Positions 1 to 8,804 of a DNA stretch of 64,000 bases are shown one piece after another. A program made the position numbers and the translations under genes. The DNA lies in NCBI RefSeq assembly GCF_000219625.1, contig NC_018204.1:1-64000 (forward strand), given 5' to 3'. The notes under the pieces were generated by a model. That model saw only the letters and a list, made by a program, of their open reading frames with translations, was not told the origin of the DNA and did no database searches. Position 1 is the stretch's first letter; each line of letters starts with the position of its first letter. Source of the DNA: Zymoseptoria tritici IPO323. Lineage: Eukaryota; Ascomycota; Dothideomycetes; Mycosphaerellales; Mycosphaerellaceae.

Positions 1-134
1 CCCTAACCCTAACCCTAACCCTAACCCTAACCCTAACCCTAACCCTAACCCTAACCCTAACCCTAACCCTAACCCTAACCCTAACCCTAACCCTAACCCT
101 AACCCTAACCCTAACCCTAACCCTACCCTAAAAC
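1..134. repeat. Telomeric repeat tract (CCCTAA)n at the chromosome end
   Basis: Twenty perfect CCCTAA units are followed by a few degenerate ones (CCCTA, CCCTAAAA, CCCTAGG). The C-rich strand reads 5' to 3' into the window, so the physical chromosome end lies to the left and the window starts at a telomere. The degenerate inner units are typical of the old proximal part of a telomere. Confidence 0.97.
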
Positions 135-142
135 CCTAGGTA

Positions 143-1048
143 GTGGAAAGCGACGCCGACGAAGACGCCGTCGACAACGGCAGCGACGACGGCAACGGGG
201 AGCCCGAGGAGATCGTGGTCGCCAAGGTGAGGGCCGCCTCCTCATTCTGTCGCCCAAAAAGGTATCCGAAGCAGAGGCCGATGCAGCTCAAGGTACTAAA
301 GGACCTACTGCCACAGAAGCGCAAGTCTGGCAAGGGGACCCTAAGATCGACCATTTCCTGTGAGACTGTAGACGAGATAACAGGTCGAGAACCGGGAGCA
401 GCGGCGGAAGCGAGAGAGCAGGACCCTGCGGATCCGGAGGGGAATAGCGGACTGGAGAACGCTAGAGGAGGGCCAGACCTACCTAGAAGCGATAGAGAAG
501 GGTCAGATCCTCCCGAGAACGCTGGAGGAGGGCCAGACCCACCTAGAAGCGACAGAGAAGGATCAGATCCTCCCGAGAACGCTGGAGGAGGGCTAGACCC
601 ACCTGGAAGCGACAGAGTAGGGTCAGACCCTCCTAGAGGCGATGGAGGAGGGCCAGATCCTCCCGGAAGTACTGGAGGGACGTCGGATGTTCCGGAGAAC
701 ACTAGGGAAAGACCAGACCCTCCTGGAAGCGATGGAGGAGGACCAGATCCTCCTGTAAGCACTAGAGGGACGTCGGATGTTCTAGAGAACACTGGGGAAA
801 GACTAGACCCTCCTAGAAGCGATGGAGGAGGACCAGATCCTCCTGTAAGCACTAGAGGGACGTCGGATGTTCCGGAGAACACTAGGGAAAGACCAGACCC
901 TCCTAGAAGCGATAGAGGAGGACCAGATCCTCCTGTAAGCACTGGAGGGACGCCGGATTCTTGGGAAGATACTCGCCAGCCGCCCTGTAGTACGTTGAAA
1001 CCCTCCGCCCTACACCGTCCGCTGCTAACTATCCGAAGCCGGCGCTGA
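143..1048 (+). pseudogene. Telomere-adjacent reading frame with proline/acidic tandem repeats, 5'-truncated
   Basis: An open frame of 301 codons begins a few bases inside the telomere. It starts at GTG with no ATG, and a stop at 137-139 precedes it, so the true 5' end was probably lost when the telomere was capped here. Residues 1-80 are mixed acidic and basic (a QKRKSGKG-type stretch near residue 60). From about residue 95 it becomes a run of G-G-P-D-P-P-x-S-D and G-T-S-D-V-P-E-N-T repeats. The frame ends at TGA 1046-1048. No known family is recognised. The minus strand is also long and open here, as expected for GC-rich tandem repeats. It could be the 5' portion of the long LINE unit to its right or an independent subtelomeric gene. 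Confidence 0.4.
431..955 (+). repeat. Coding tandem repeat, 60-bp then 90-bp periods
   Basis: The left part repeats every 60 bp (motif GGTCAGATCC near 501, 561 and 621). The right part repeats every 90 bp: GACCAGATCCTCCTGTAAGC recurs exactly at 741, 831 and 921. Both periods are multiples of three and preserve the frame, giving 20- and 30-residue protein repeats rich in G, P, D and S. Confidence 0.85.
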
Positions 1049-1232
1049 GGCCTAATGTGCGGAGGGCCTCCTGTAGCTCCGCCAGTATCCTGCGGCGGCG
1101 GGCGCCGTGTCTAGTGTAGAGGGAGTGGGAGGCATTTCCCCCACCCACCCGGATTACCGCCTCTGGTGTGACTTTGTTCAGGACGTCGCCGACAACGCTG
1201 GCAGCGCCGAGGACTATCACGTGAGCGCGTAA

Positions 1233-2198
1233 AGCCTGCGGAAAACACGGGAGGTCGACCTGGGTCTCTAGAAGCACTTCGAGAAATGCCTCGCCATCGC
1301 TCGTAGGACCATAGGAACGACCGTGATCGACGAGTGGCGAGGCTTTTTGCAACAGAGTCGAGACCTATGCCGGCGGGATAGGGACGAGGGGGAGACAGCG
1401 TTCGTCAAGGACGAGAGGCAGGAGGAGAGGCGGGAGGTGGTCGCCGCGGCATATCGGGAGTACTGTACGGCCGTGGATTGCGAGGTGGGGATCTGGCGGT
1501 CGAACTTTGAGTTTCGCCGCGCGACAGTGCGCCTGGCGGACTAGCTGGACCTCTACAAGAAGCTCCCGCCGCGAGGATCGTCGCAGACGACGGCGACGGT
1601 ACTTCCGGACAAAACGCCCTCCGCGAGGGGGGCCCTCTTCCGGGAGATGCGTCCGGACTGGACCAACAGACTCCCCGCTGGCTTTACGAAAGAGGACGTA
1701 GTACAGGAGGGCCTGGGGACGGAATGGAACGCCTTTGAGCGTGCGATCAAGGTGGGGAGGCGCTGGAGGAGGTTCGTGAGGGTTCTAAACCTTGACGCCC
1801 TGCTCCTTATCGACCTCGGGAGGGATCTGTCCTACATCCAGCACACCATCCCGCTTCCCGTTTTTGTCGCCTGGGTCCATCTCATCCGTCGAGTGCGGCC
1901 GGAGATTGCGCCGACGGCCGAGCGACTCCAGAGGTGGAGGTACTACGACCGCGCGCGAACTGCCGCGAAACCGTACGTGGCGAACCTGCGGCTCGAGATG
2001 CGCAGGTATCGCGAGCTGTCGCCGACGCAGCAGTTTGAATTCTCGGGCAGCGAGGACGGCGGGCCGCGGACGTGCGATCCGAGTGTCCTGTCGCAGCCTA
2101 GCAATGCGGTGACCGACGTCGACTGGGGTTCGTCGTTTTCGACCTTTCTGAACAACGAGGACGTAGGCGGAAGGGCTACGGAGGGACAGGATGGTTAA
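1233..2198 (+). pseudogene. Decayed reading frame, unidentified basic protein
   Basis: One frame stays protein-like from after a TAA at 1230 to the TAA at 2196-2198 and is broken by TAG at 1269-1271 and 1542-1544. Both TAGs fit RIP of CAG (glutamine). After 1647 there are 183 uninterrupted codons. The product is rich in W, R, E and L (for example WRRFVRVLNLDALLLIDLG near 1774-1830), mostly helical in appearance, and has no motif I recognise. It ends where the first monomer begins, so it may be part of the same long repeated unit. No start codon can be assigned: the first convincing stretch starts at GTG 1323. Confidence 0.4.
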
Positions 2199-2750
2199 GA
2201 GGAAGCGCGGAGGAGATGAGGTCTAGCGAGTTATCCAAGTATAGATTTGATCCAGACCGGTCCGGCTCCTCTGATTCGTCGGCCGCAAACTCTAAGCCCC
2301 ACGTCTTGGTCAATTGACCAAGGTGGGTCCGTGCCCGGTCACGTGGGCCCAGAAGCGCACTGCTGAACTGTCCCACCCGGACTCCTCCCTCCCTTCTACG
2401 ACCTCCTCCGCGGTAATTGCCTCTATCTCCTGCACAGCGAACTCCTCCGTCTCGTCCGCCTCGACGCGGATTTCGTTGAATCCGAGTCTGCTCGAGGGTA
2501 AAACAAGCTCTTATAGATACGACATGGAAGATTTTTAATGGACAGTTCTTCTCGTAATTGCCCGGTCTCGGAGCCCGTCTTTATTGCGAAAGAAACCGTC
2601 ACAAGGTTCAGAAGTGAGGTTTTCCAAGTATGCGACGAGCGTCGGATTCGTCTTGCTGCCCCGACTTGCCGGCAGACCCTTTACGAAGGATTTTCGGGTT
2701 TCGACCACAACTAACAACACCCGAGCAAGACATAGTACTGCCGCGGAAGA
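2189..2750 (+). repeat. 5' monomer 1
   Basis: This is the first of a tandem series, each starting with GGATGGTTAAGAGGAAGCG and containing the palindrome block, a GTGGGCCCAGAAGCG segment, the GATACGACATGGAAGA segment and an ending in GCAAGACATAGTACTGCCG. It is 562 bp long. Tandem monomers upstream of LINE ORFs are known in other families (for example mouse L1), where they act as promoters. That role here is inference. Confidence 0.75.
2305..2322. promoter_or_regulatory. 18-bp perfect palindrome CTTGGTCAATTGACCAAG, recurrent
   Basis: The sequence equals its own reverse complement. It recurs at 2867-2884, 2984-3001 and 4661-4678 (perfect), and with point changes at 4544-4561, 5148-5165 and 15137-15154. 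Most differences are G to A or C to T. It always follows CTCTRAGCCCYACG. A dimeric DNA-binding protein site or a cruciform is possible; no function is proven. Confidence 0.8.
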
Positions 2751-3351
2751 GGATGGTTAAGAGGAAGCGCGGAGGAGATGAGGTCTAGCGAGTTATCCAA
2801 GTATAGATTCGATCCAGACCTGTCCGGCTCCTCTGATTCGTCGACCGCAAACTCTGAGCCCTACGTCTTGGTCAATTGACCAAGGTGGGTCCGTGTCCGG
2901 TCGCGTGGACGAATCGGCCGCGACGGGAGGGCCGCTGCGTCCTCCCCTGCCTATTGGCTGGCCGCAAACTCTGAGCCCCACGTCTTGGTCAATTGACCAA
3001 GGTGGGTCCGTGCCTGGTCACGTGGGCCCAGAAGCGCACTGCTGAACTGTCCTACCCGGACTCCTCCCTCCCTTCTACGACCTCCTCCGCGGTAATTGCC
3101 TCTATCTCCTGCACGGCGAACTCCTCCGTCTCGTCCGCCTCGACACGGATTTCGTTGAATCCGAGTCTGCTCGAGGGTAAAACAAGCTCTTATAGATACG
3201 ACATGGAAGATTTTTAATGGACAGTTCTTCTCGTAATTGCCCGGTCTCGGAGCCCGACTTTGTTGCGAAAGAAACCGTCACAAGGTTCAGAAGTGAGGTT
3301 TTCGAAGTATGCGACGAGCATCGGATTCGTCTTGCTGCCCCGACTTGCCGG
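2751..3351 (+). repeat. 5' monomer 2, left part (interrupted by hAT)
   Basis: It has the same start as monomer 1 but carries an internal duplication of about 117 bp, so two palindromes occur 117 bp apart (2867 and 2984). It is cut at CTTGCCGG (3344-3351) by the hAT element; the remainder is 4342-4427. The uninterrupted equivalent is seen in monomer 1 near 2668. Confidence 0.8.
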
Positions 3352-4341
3352 CAGTAAGCTTGTTGTATTGGATTGTATTGTATATGAGGGTGGTGACAAT
3401 ACAATACAACGTGTATCTTGGCAACATACAGTGGATATCCACTGTATACAACACTCTTAGACCTCATCGTCCACCACTGTTGCTTGTGAGTCTCCTTAAG
3501 CAGTGCAGAAGGTTGTGAAGCCGGCTGTTGTATCGCTCATGAATGAGCTTGTTGTCTGACCATCTATAGACTTCTTAATGTCCTCGTCGTCGTCAAATGC
3601 TAGTGTTGTTGCTCCGGCTCTTGTTGTCTTAATTAGAGGTCTATATGCACTGCGAAGGAACGCATAAGCCTCGATAATGTCGCCATAGAGCTGTGAACGG
3701 CGGTAGTCAATCATATCTCTGCCGGAGCTGAATAAGCGCTTAGGGTTGTCGCTTATGAGGGGGACTAAAAGGCAGTCGAGTGCCATTCGTGAGAGGCATG
3801 GCCACTGACGGCGACGAGCCATCCACCAAGCAATGGCGTCGAATAGTAGTGTGCGTTCGCACAACGAGTGTATTCAGTGCCCTTGATCTTAAAGGAGTCC
3901 GGCTGAAGGGCCTTGTCGAATACAGCGCTGCTCTCACAGAGCGTAACATAGTCGGAGGTGCGATCCTTGCGTGGTAGCAGTTGCCAGCCTGCTGTCGAGG
4001 GTGTTAAGGCTAAAGATGAGGCCATGTTGATGGCAATGGTATTGTTACAATAGTTACAAGAGCAGTGGATTAATAGCTAACTTCTCAGGTGCAGACTCTG
4101 TTCATGCAGTGCAACAACACCGGCGCAGACTCCGAATACACCTCTGAAAACACCACCTCCGAATACACTACCATAAACATAGCCCTTAAAACCATGCCTA
4201 CTATCACCGGATACAGCTGTATTGTATCCAGCCGTACAGCACGACAATACAATACACCAGCCTTAAGGTGAGGATCCACGACAGCTGTATATACGACAAT
4301 ACAATACAATACAACAAGGATACAATACAACAAGCTCACTG
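3352..4341 (-). mobile_element. hAT DNA transposon, internally decayed, 990 bp
   Basis: The ends are inverted repeats: CAGTAAGCTTGTTGTAT at the left and, read inward from the right, CAGTGAGCTTGTTGTAT (one mismatch in 17). It is flanked by 8-bp direct repeats CTTGCCGG (3344-3351) and CTTGCCCG (4342-4349). Monomer 1 shows the empty site CTTGCCGG followed by CAGACC. An 8-bp duplication and CAGTG-type ends are hAT hallmarks, and the interior encodes an hAT transposase C-terminus. Subterminal regions hold many ATACAATACA repeats. Confidence 0.9.
3496..4025 (-). pseudogene. hAT transposase C-terminal fragment
   Basis: The minus-strand frame from 3864 to 3496 contains a classic hATC dimerisation region: W(P)CLSRMALDCLLVPL, then S-D-N-P-K-R-L-F-S-S-G-R-D-M-I, then a conserved R..L..D.IEA..LRS helix. 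This matches the C-terminal dimer domain of hAT transposases. Upstream sequence to 4025 continues in another frame (AQ/YSTPLLGGWL-like), so a frameshift separates the parts. The RNase H-like catalytic core is absent. The fragment cannot make a working transposase, so the element would need one supplied in trans. Confidence 0.85.
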
Positions 4342-4427
4342 CTTGCCCGCAGACCCTTTACGAAGGATTTTCGGGTTTCGACCACAACTAACAACACCCG
4401 AGCAAGACATAGTACTGCCGCGGAAGA
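4342..4427 (+). repeat. 5' monomer 2, right part
   Basis: This resumes monomer 2 after the hAT target duplication, with GCAGACCCTTTACGAAGGAT matching 2674 onwards in monomer 1. It runs to the next GGATGGTGAAG start at 4428. Confidence 0.8.
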
Positions 4428-5034
4428 GGATGGTGAAGAGGAAGCGCGGAGGAGATGAGGTCCAGCGAGTTATCCAAGTATAGATTCGATCCAGACCTGT
4501 CCGGCTCCTCTGATTCGTCGACTGCAAACTCTGAGCCCCACGTCTTGGTCAATTAACCAAGGTAGGTCCGTATCCGGTCGCGTAGACGAATCGGCCGCGA
4601 CGGGAGGGCCGCTGCGTCCTCCCCTGCCCATTGGCTGGCCGCAAACTCTGAGCCCCACGTCTTGGTCAATTGACCAAGGTAGGTCCGTGCCTGGTCACGT
4701 GGACATAGAAGCGCACTGCTGAACTTTCCTACCCGGACTCCTCCCTCTCTGCTACGACCTCGCCGTCTCCTCCGCTCCGAACTCCTCCATCTCCTAGACT
4801 CCGACGTGGATTTCGTGCAATCCAAATCTGCTAGCGGGCAAATGAAGATCTGATATATACGATATCGAAGATTAAAAACAGACAATTCTTCTTGTTATAA
4901 CCCGCACTCGGAGCTTGTATTAGTTTCGAAAGAACCCGTCGTAAGGTTAAGAAGTTAGGTTCTAAAAGTATACGACGAGCCTCGAATTCGTCTGTTCGCC
5001 CCGACTAGTCGGCAGACCCTTAAGAAGGATTTTC
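4428..5034 (+). repeat. 5' monomer 3
   Basis: The start is the same as in the other monomers, with the 117-bp internal duplication (palindromes at 4544, with one change, and 4661). The second half diverges from monomers 1-2. Its sequence from about 4909 (CTCGGAGCTTGTATTAG) is where copy 2 becomes homologous (14501 onwards). Confidence 0.7.
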
Positions 5035-5404
5035 GATAGTTAAGAGGAAGCGCGAAGGAGACGAGGTCCAGCGAGTTGTCGAAAGAGCCCTGCTCCAGAC
5101 CCGTCCGGCTCCTCTAATTAGTCGACCGCAAACTCTAAGCCCCACGCCTTGGTCAATTAACCAAGGAGGGTCTGTGTCCGGTCGCTGGGACCAATTGGCG
5201 CACCGCTGAACTTCCCGCTGAGACTCCTCCCTCTCTGCTACAACCTCGCCGTCTCCTCCGCTGGGATTGCCTCTATAGCCTGCACTGCGAACTGCTCTAC
5301 CTCCTCCGCCTAAACGCGGATTGTATCGCTTTCCGGAGCCATAGCTGAAGTCTACCCTTCTCACGATATAGACGATGCTAGGGCAGGCCGGCTACGGATT
5401 ACGG
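5035..5404 (+). repeat. 5' monomer 4, partial
   Basis: It begins with a mutated start (ATAGTTAAGAGGAAGCG) and contains the palindrome variant at 5148-5165. It passes into unique leader sequence and then the minisatellite. In copy 2 the matching stretch is split by a MITE at 14678-15066. Confidence 0.7.
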
Positions 5405-6113
5405 GTGTGGGCGGATTTCTCGCCTAATGCCGGGATAGGCGGATTTCCAGCCCACCTTGCCGCTAGGCGGATTTCTCGCCCAATGCCGGGATGGGCGGAT
5501 TTCCAGCCCACCTTGCCGCTAGGCGGATTTCTCGCCTAATGCTAGGATGGGCGGATTTCCAGCCCACCTTGCTGCTGGGCGGATTTCCAGCCCACCTTGC
5601 CGCTGGGCGGATTTCTCGCCCAATGCCGGGATGGGCGGATTTCCAGCCCACCTTGCCGCTAGGCGGATTTCTCGCCTAATGCCGGGATGGGTGGATTTCC
5701 AGCCCACCTTGCCGCTGGGCGGATTTTCCGCCTAATGCCGGGATAGGCAGCCTCCGCCTAAAAGCAAAACGGAAACTTCTAAGAATTATGGCTTTCTGCT
5801 TTTACCTCTCGTATCTCGCGTACATAGCTAATTTCAAAGATTCTGAGAACACGGAGAGTAACTCCAGTATAAGAAGTTCCTTTCTATGTGTCTATATTCA
5901 ATTTGAGATCGTTGTTGTGGTGTCAAAAAAGGTCGAGAAACTTGAGGTGTCGCTGCTAGACTGTGTGTCGGAATTTCCGTTTTGGCTTCTACACCTTGGG
6001 TAGATTTCCAGCCCACCTTGCCGCTAGGCGGATTTCTCGCCCAATGCCGGGATGGGTGGATTTCCAGCCCACCTTGCCGCTGGGCGGATTTCTCGCCTAA
6101 TGCTAGGATGGGC
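5405..6113 (+). repeat. 28/56-bp minisatellite in the LINE leader
   Basis: Two related 28-bp half-units alternate: GGCGGATTTCTCGCCTAATG with CCGGGATA, and GGCGGATTTCCAGCCCACCT with TGCCGCTA. The array is open in several frames on both strands purely because of its periodicity, so the short ORFs here are not called as genes. It is split by a 229-bp insertion (5761-5989) and resumes at about 5998. Confidence 0.9.
5761..5989. mobile_element. MITE-like insertion with TA flanks, 229 bp
   Basis: It interrupts the minisatellite, which is continuous in copy 2. The ends are imperfect inverted repeats: AAAGCAAAACGGAAAC at the left and, read inward from the right, GAAGCCAAAACGGAAAT. A TA sits on each side (5759-5760 and 5990-5991). 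This suggests a small non-autonomous Tc1/mariner-type element. There is no coding content. Confidence 0.6.
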
Positions 6114-6201
6114 GGAGAGCTGACCTAGCAGCCGAACACGTAAGCGGTATACACCTCCTGCTCGACGCTCAAGAACAGCCACCGTAGAAACCTCTACGGA
6201 C

Positions 6202-6453
6202 ATGGAAGTCCCACGATATAAGAGCCTGCGACGCTAGCGCTACTACGTGCAGCTTTGTTACGCTTTCTACCGGGTGCCCGATGAGGAGGGGGTGGTGCTG
6301 AATGTGGGCAGGAATTACTACGACGGGAGAGCACTACACTACGTCGTCGAGCTCCTCGTTGGCAAAAATACGCGGATAGCGAGTCCAACATGGATTCAAC
6401 AGCCTACAGAGGACGGCTCGGGTACGAGAACGGCACGAGGGAGAACAGATTAA
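6202..6453 (+). pseudogene. Small leader ORF of LINE copy 1, interrupted
   Basis: An ATG at 6202 opens a frame ending at TGA/TAA 6451-6453, with one in-frame TAG at 6235-6237 that fits RIP of CAG. The product is about 83 aa, includes RYYVQLCYAFYRVPDEEG and NYYDGRALHYVVELLVGKN, and looks like folded protein rather than noise. In copy 2 the ATG is ATA. No family is recognised. A second frame (6390-6629) with a very charged product overlaps its 3' part. Together they may be the N-terminal portion of ORF1 or a separate upstream ORF. Confidence 0.35.
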
Positions 6454-6860
6454 CGAGAGTAGGGCGGAGGAGGAGGAGGGAGAAGACGTGGACACAGGAG
6501 ATTCGAAAGCGAGACGGTGAGGCAACAGACGAGACCGGAGACGAGCTAGGCGAAGGGAGAGGAAGACGGGAGGATGAAGAGGATATAGGCCCAGCAGGAC
6601 GGGATGGCATCGAGATGAGGACGATGTAACGATGCCTGGAGAGGACGATATAACGATGCCGGGGACAGCCTATTTTTAGACCGGGGAGTGGAGGAAGAGA
6701 CGACGAGTAGGACGAGTAAGTACGGAGGGGAGGGTGGCCCTTTATACCACTACCTCGTCGAGTGTAACGATTCTAATTAAGCCGTGGACCCCGGTAGACG
6801 GCGAGATGAGAGGATGGCTATCGACGATGACTATCGACGATCGTTAGGCTGACCCTGCTC

Positions 6861-8804
6861 GTGATTGTGAGAAGGACGACCACACCCCGGCCCTATAAGA
6901 GCCGGATGTGTTCCCTCCTCTCTGGAGCCTCGCTACCACCTGTTTACGCTCTTGGCCTCGGTTTTCCTCTGCGGTGGAGACTTCGAACTATCCGTGAGCA
7001 CTCTCTGCCTAGGTTGCCCTCTCCTTCGAGTGCCTCCTACTACCGATCCCGACTCGTTACTTTGCCGACCTCTCCCTCGACGTTCCTCGTGGCTTCCTCC
7101 TCCCCTCTACCCTCAGCGTCGCCCTCTCTGCCCTCTAATCCTCGGATGTTATCTAAACCGTCGACGAGCGCGGTACGGCCCTAGGAAGGTCTGACGGCCT
7201 TTGCAGACGCCCTCTAGGAGCTCTATAAGGGCGTCATCCCGTGCGGCGGCGAGATCGACTACTTTAGCGTCCTGAGGAACAAGACCGGACATCCCGATAC
7301 GGAAGGACAATACTACCGCACCTTCGAGTGTAAGAAGTGTCGTACGAACAAAAGGCGTACTGTCAAGGCGTGGATCAAGAGCGTCACCGCGGAAATCGGC
7401 CGGTCGAGACTTACGCTTGTGGCGTAAACGATCCTGGACTAGCTTCGTGACTATAGTGAGGATACGGCCTAGCTCGTTGCCTAGATTGAAGATCGACTGG
7501 AGGAGCCGGTGACCGCGCCGGCGAAGCGAGCACTCGAGTCCGAGTCTTCGATCGAGACGGCGTCCACGGATTGTCGGTTAAGGAAGACGATCCGGCGTAA
7601 GGAGGACGTGTTCCTGGATATTCCCTCTACGGATCTTCCTTCTACGAGCATCCCTTCGACGAAGATTCCGTCGACGAATCTTCCTTCCACAGACATTCCG
7701 TCTACAGACATTCCTTCTACGAGGCTCCCTACCGACATCCCTTTGACTGGGCTGCCTTCGATCGACATCCCCTTAACGATCCCTACCGTCCTCGTCCCGG
7801 AGACCGACCCTGCTACGATTCTAGTCGACCCTGTACCGAAGCCTATTGTACAGATACCCTTCTTTTAGAAATACGCCGAGGCCTGCCTGATCCGCGCGGC
7901 GAAGGAGACGAAGCGATCGGTTGACCGCCTCCTGTATACCCTAGGCGAAGGTCCTCCTTATCGCTCGGACGAAGGTCCTCCTTATTGCTCGAGTGAAGAT
8001 CCTCTGGACCCTCCTGGACCTAAAGACAGCGCGAGCGAGCACCGGAAGGAATCGAGACCCGCCACGAACGGAGCCCCACTGCCTGGCCGGAACAATGCGC
8101 GAGTAGAGTCGATCGAGGAGAGATAGCGGAGGAAGAGTCTTCCGCACCGTTCCGTCGAGGAGAAGCGCGGAGGGAAGAGTGTTCCTCCCGAGGTGCGACC
8201 CTACGACCTCTTTCCTAGTAAGGACTACGACCTTCTCTCGCCCTTTTCTACGGCATCCGTCCCTCCTCCCCTCGTGCCCTCTCCGGACACGCCCTCTCCT
8301 GCAAAGGCGAAGGAGCTTACTCCCTTTCCGTTCTCTTCGTCGGGACGGTAGAGGCTGTGGATCGCGGACCTGGCTGCGCGTGCCGAACTAGTGACGCCCT
8401 CCCCGAAAGCGAAGACCTTCCGGATTCTCTCTGTGGAGCCGAAGCCACGAACGAAACCGACCTCTCCTTTAGCGGACCGTAAGCGGAAACCACTCTAACC
8501 CCGCTCTGTAAACCTTCCTGGGAGATTGTCTGCGGATTAGGTCCGCGAGTTCGTCGATCGCTATCGAGAAGCCGATAACAAATTCAAAAGGCGAGTGGTA
8601 CGGTAGAAGGCGAAGAGTGCCGGCGTCTTCGACGAGTTTAAAGCCGAGCTAATACGGTAGGGGCTGGAAGAGGAGCCGGCGGGACGGGAGGATGGCCCAG
8701 GCTCGAAGAGAGAGACTCGAGGAGCATCCTCTAAGAGAGAAAGTCGAGAGGTATCCGGGGGAGGCGAGTCCTCTCGCGGGTCGCGAGACCAGGAGGAATG
8801 CTAG
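6861..8804 (+). pseudogene. LINE ORF1 (gag-like), copy 1
   Basis: One frame runs about 648 codons to TAG 8802-8804 with several internal TAGs where glutamine or tryptophan is expected (for example 7182 and 7866). Order: an S/P-rich N-terminus; a conserved segment around 7190-7400 including ELYKGVIPCGGEIDYFSVL and FECKKCRTNKRR (a possible CxxC metal site); an (I/L)-P-S-T-x repeat (7617-7790); a charged P/S/R-rich C-terminal half. It overlaps the ORF2 start by about 110 nt in another frame, as is common in LINEs. No canonical CCHC knuckle or RRM was seen. ORF1 proteins bind element RNA and form the RNP; that role is inferred from position. Confidence 0.6.
7617..7790 (+). repeat. IPST/LPST 15-bp coding repeat in ORF1
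   Basis: About ten degenerate copies of a 15-bp unit (ATTCCTTCTACGGAC-like) encode I/L-P-S-T-D/S/K/N/R pentapeptides. The same array is in copy 2 (17380-17550) with RIP-type changes. Such S/T/P pentapeptide repeats are usually unstructured. Confidence 0.85.

Noticed and set aside
136..942. 268-codon minus-strand ORF next to the telomere
   Set aside because: Shadow of the repeat-bearing plus frame. Its S/P/G/L repeat composition follows from the DNA period and no other feature supports it; the plus frame was preferred, though weakly.
5463..5735. Four overlapping ORFs of about 62 codons on both strands
   Set aside because: They exist only because the 28-bp minisatellite is open in several phases; no start context or conservation.
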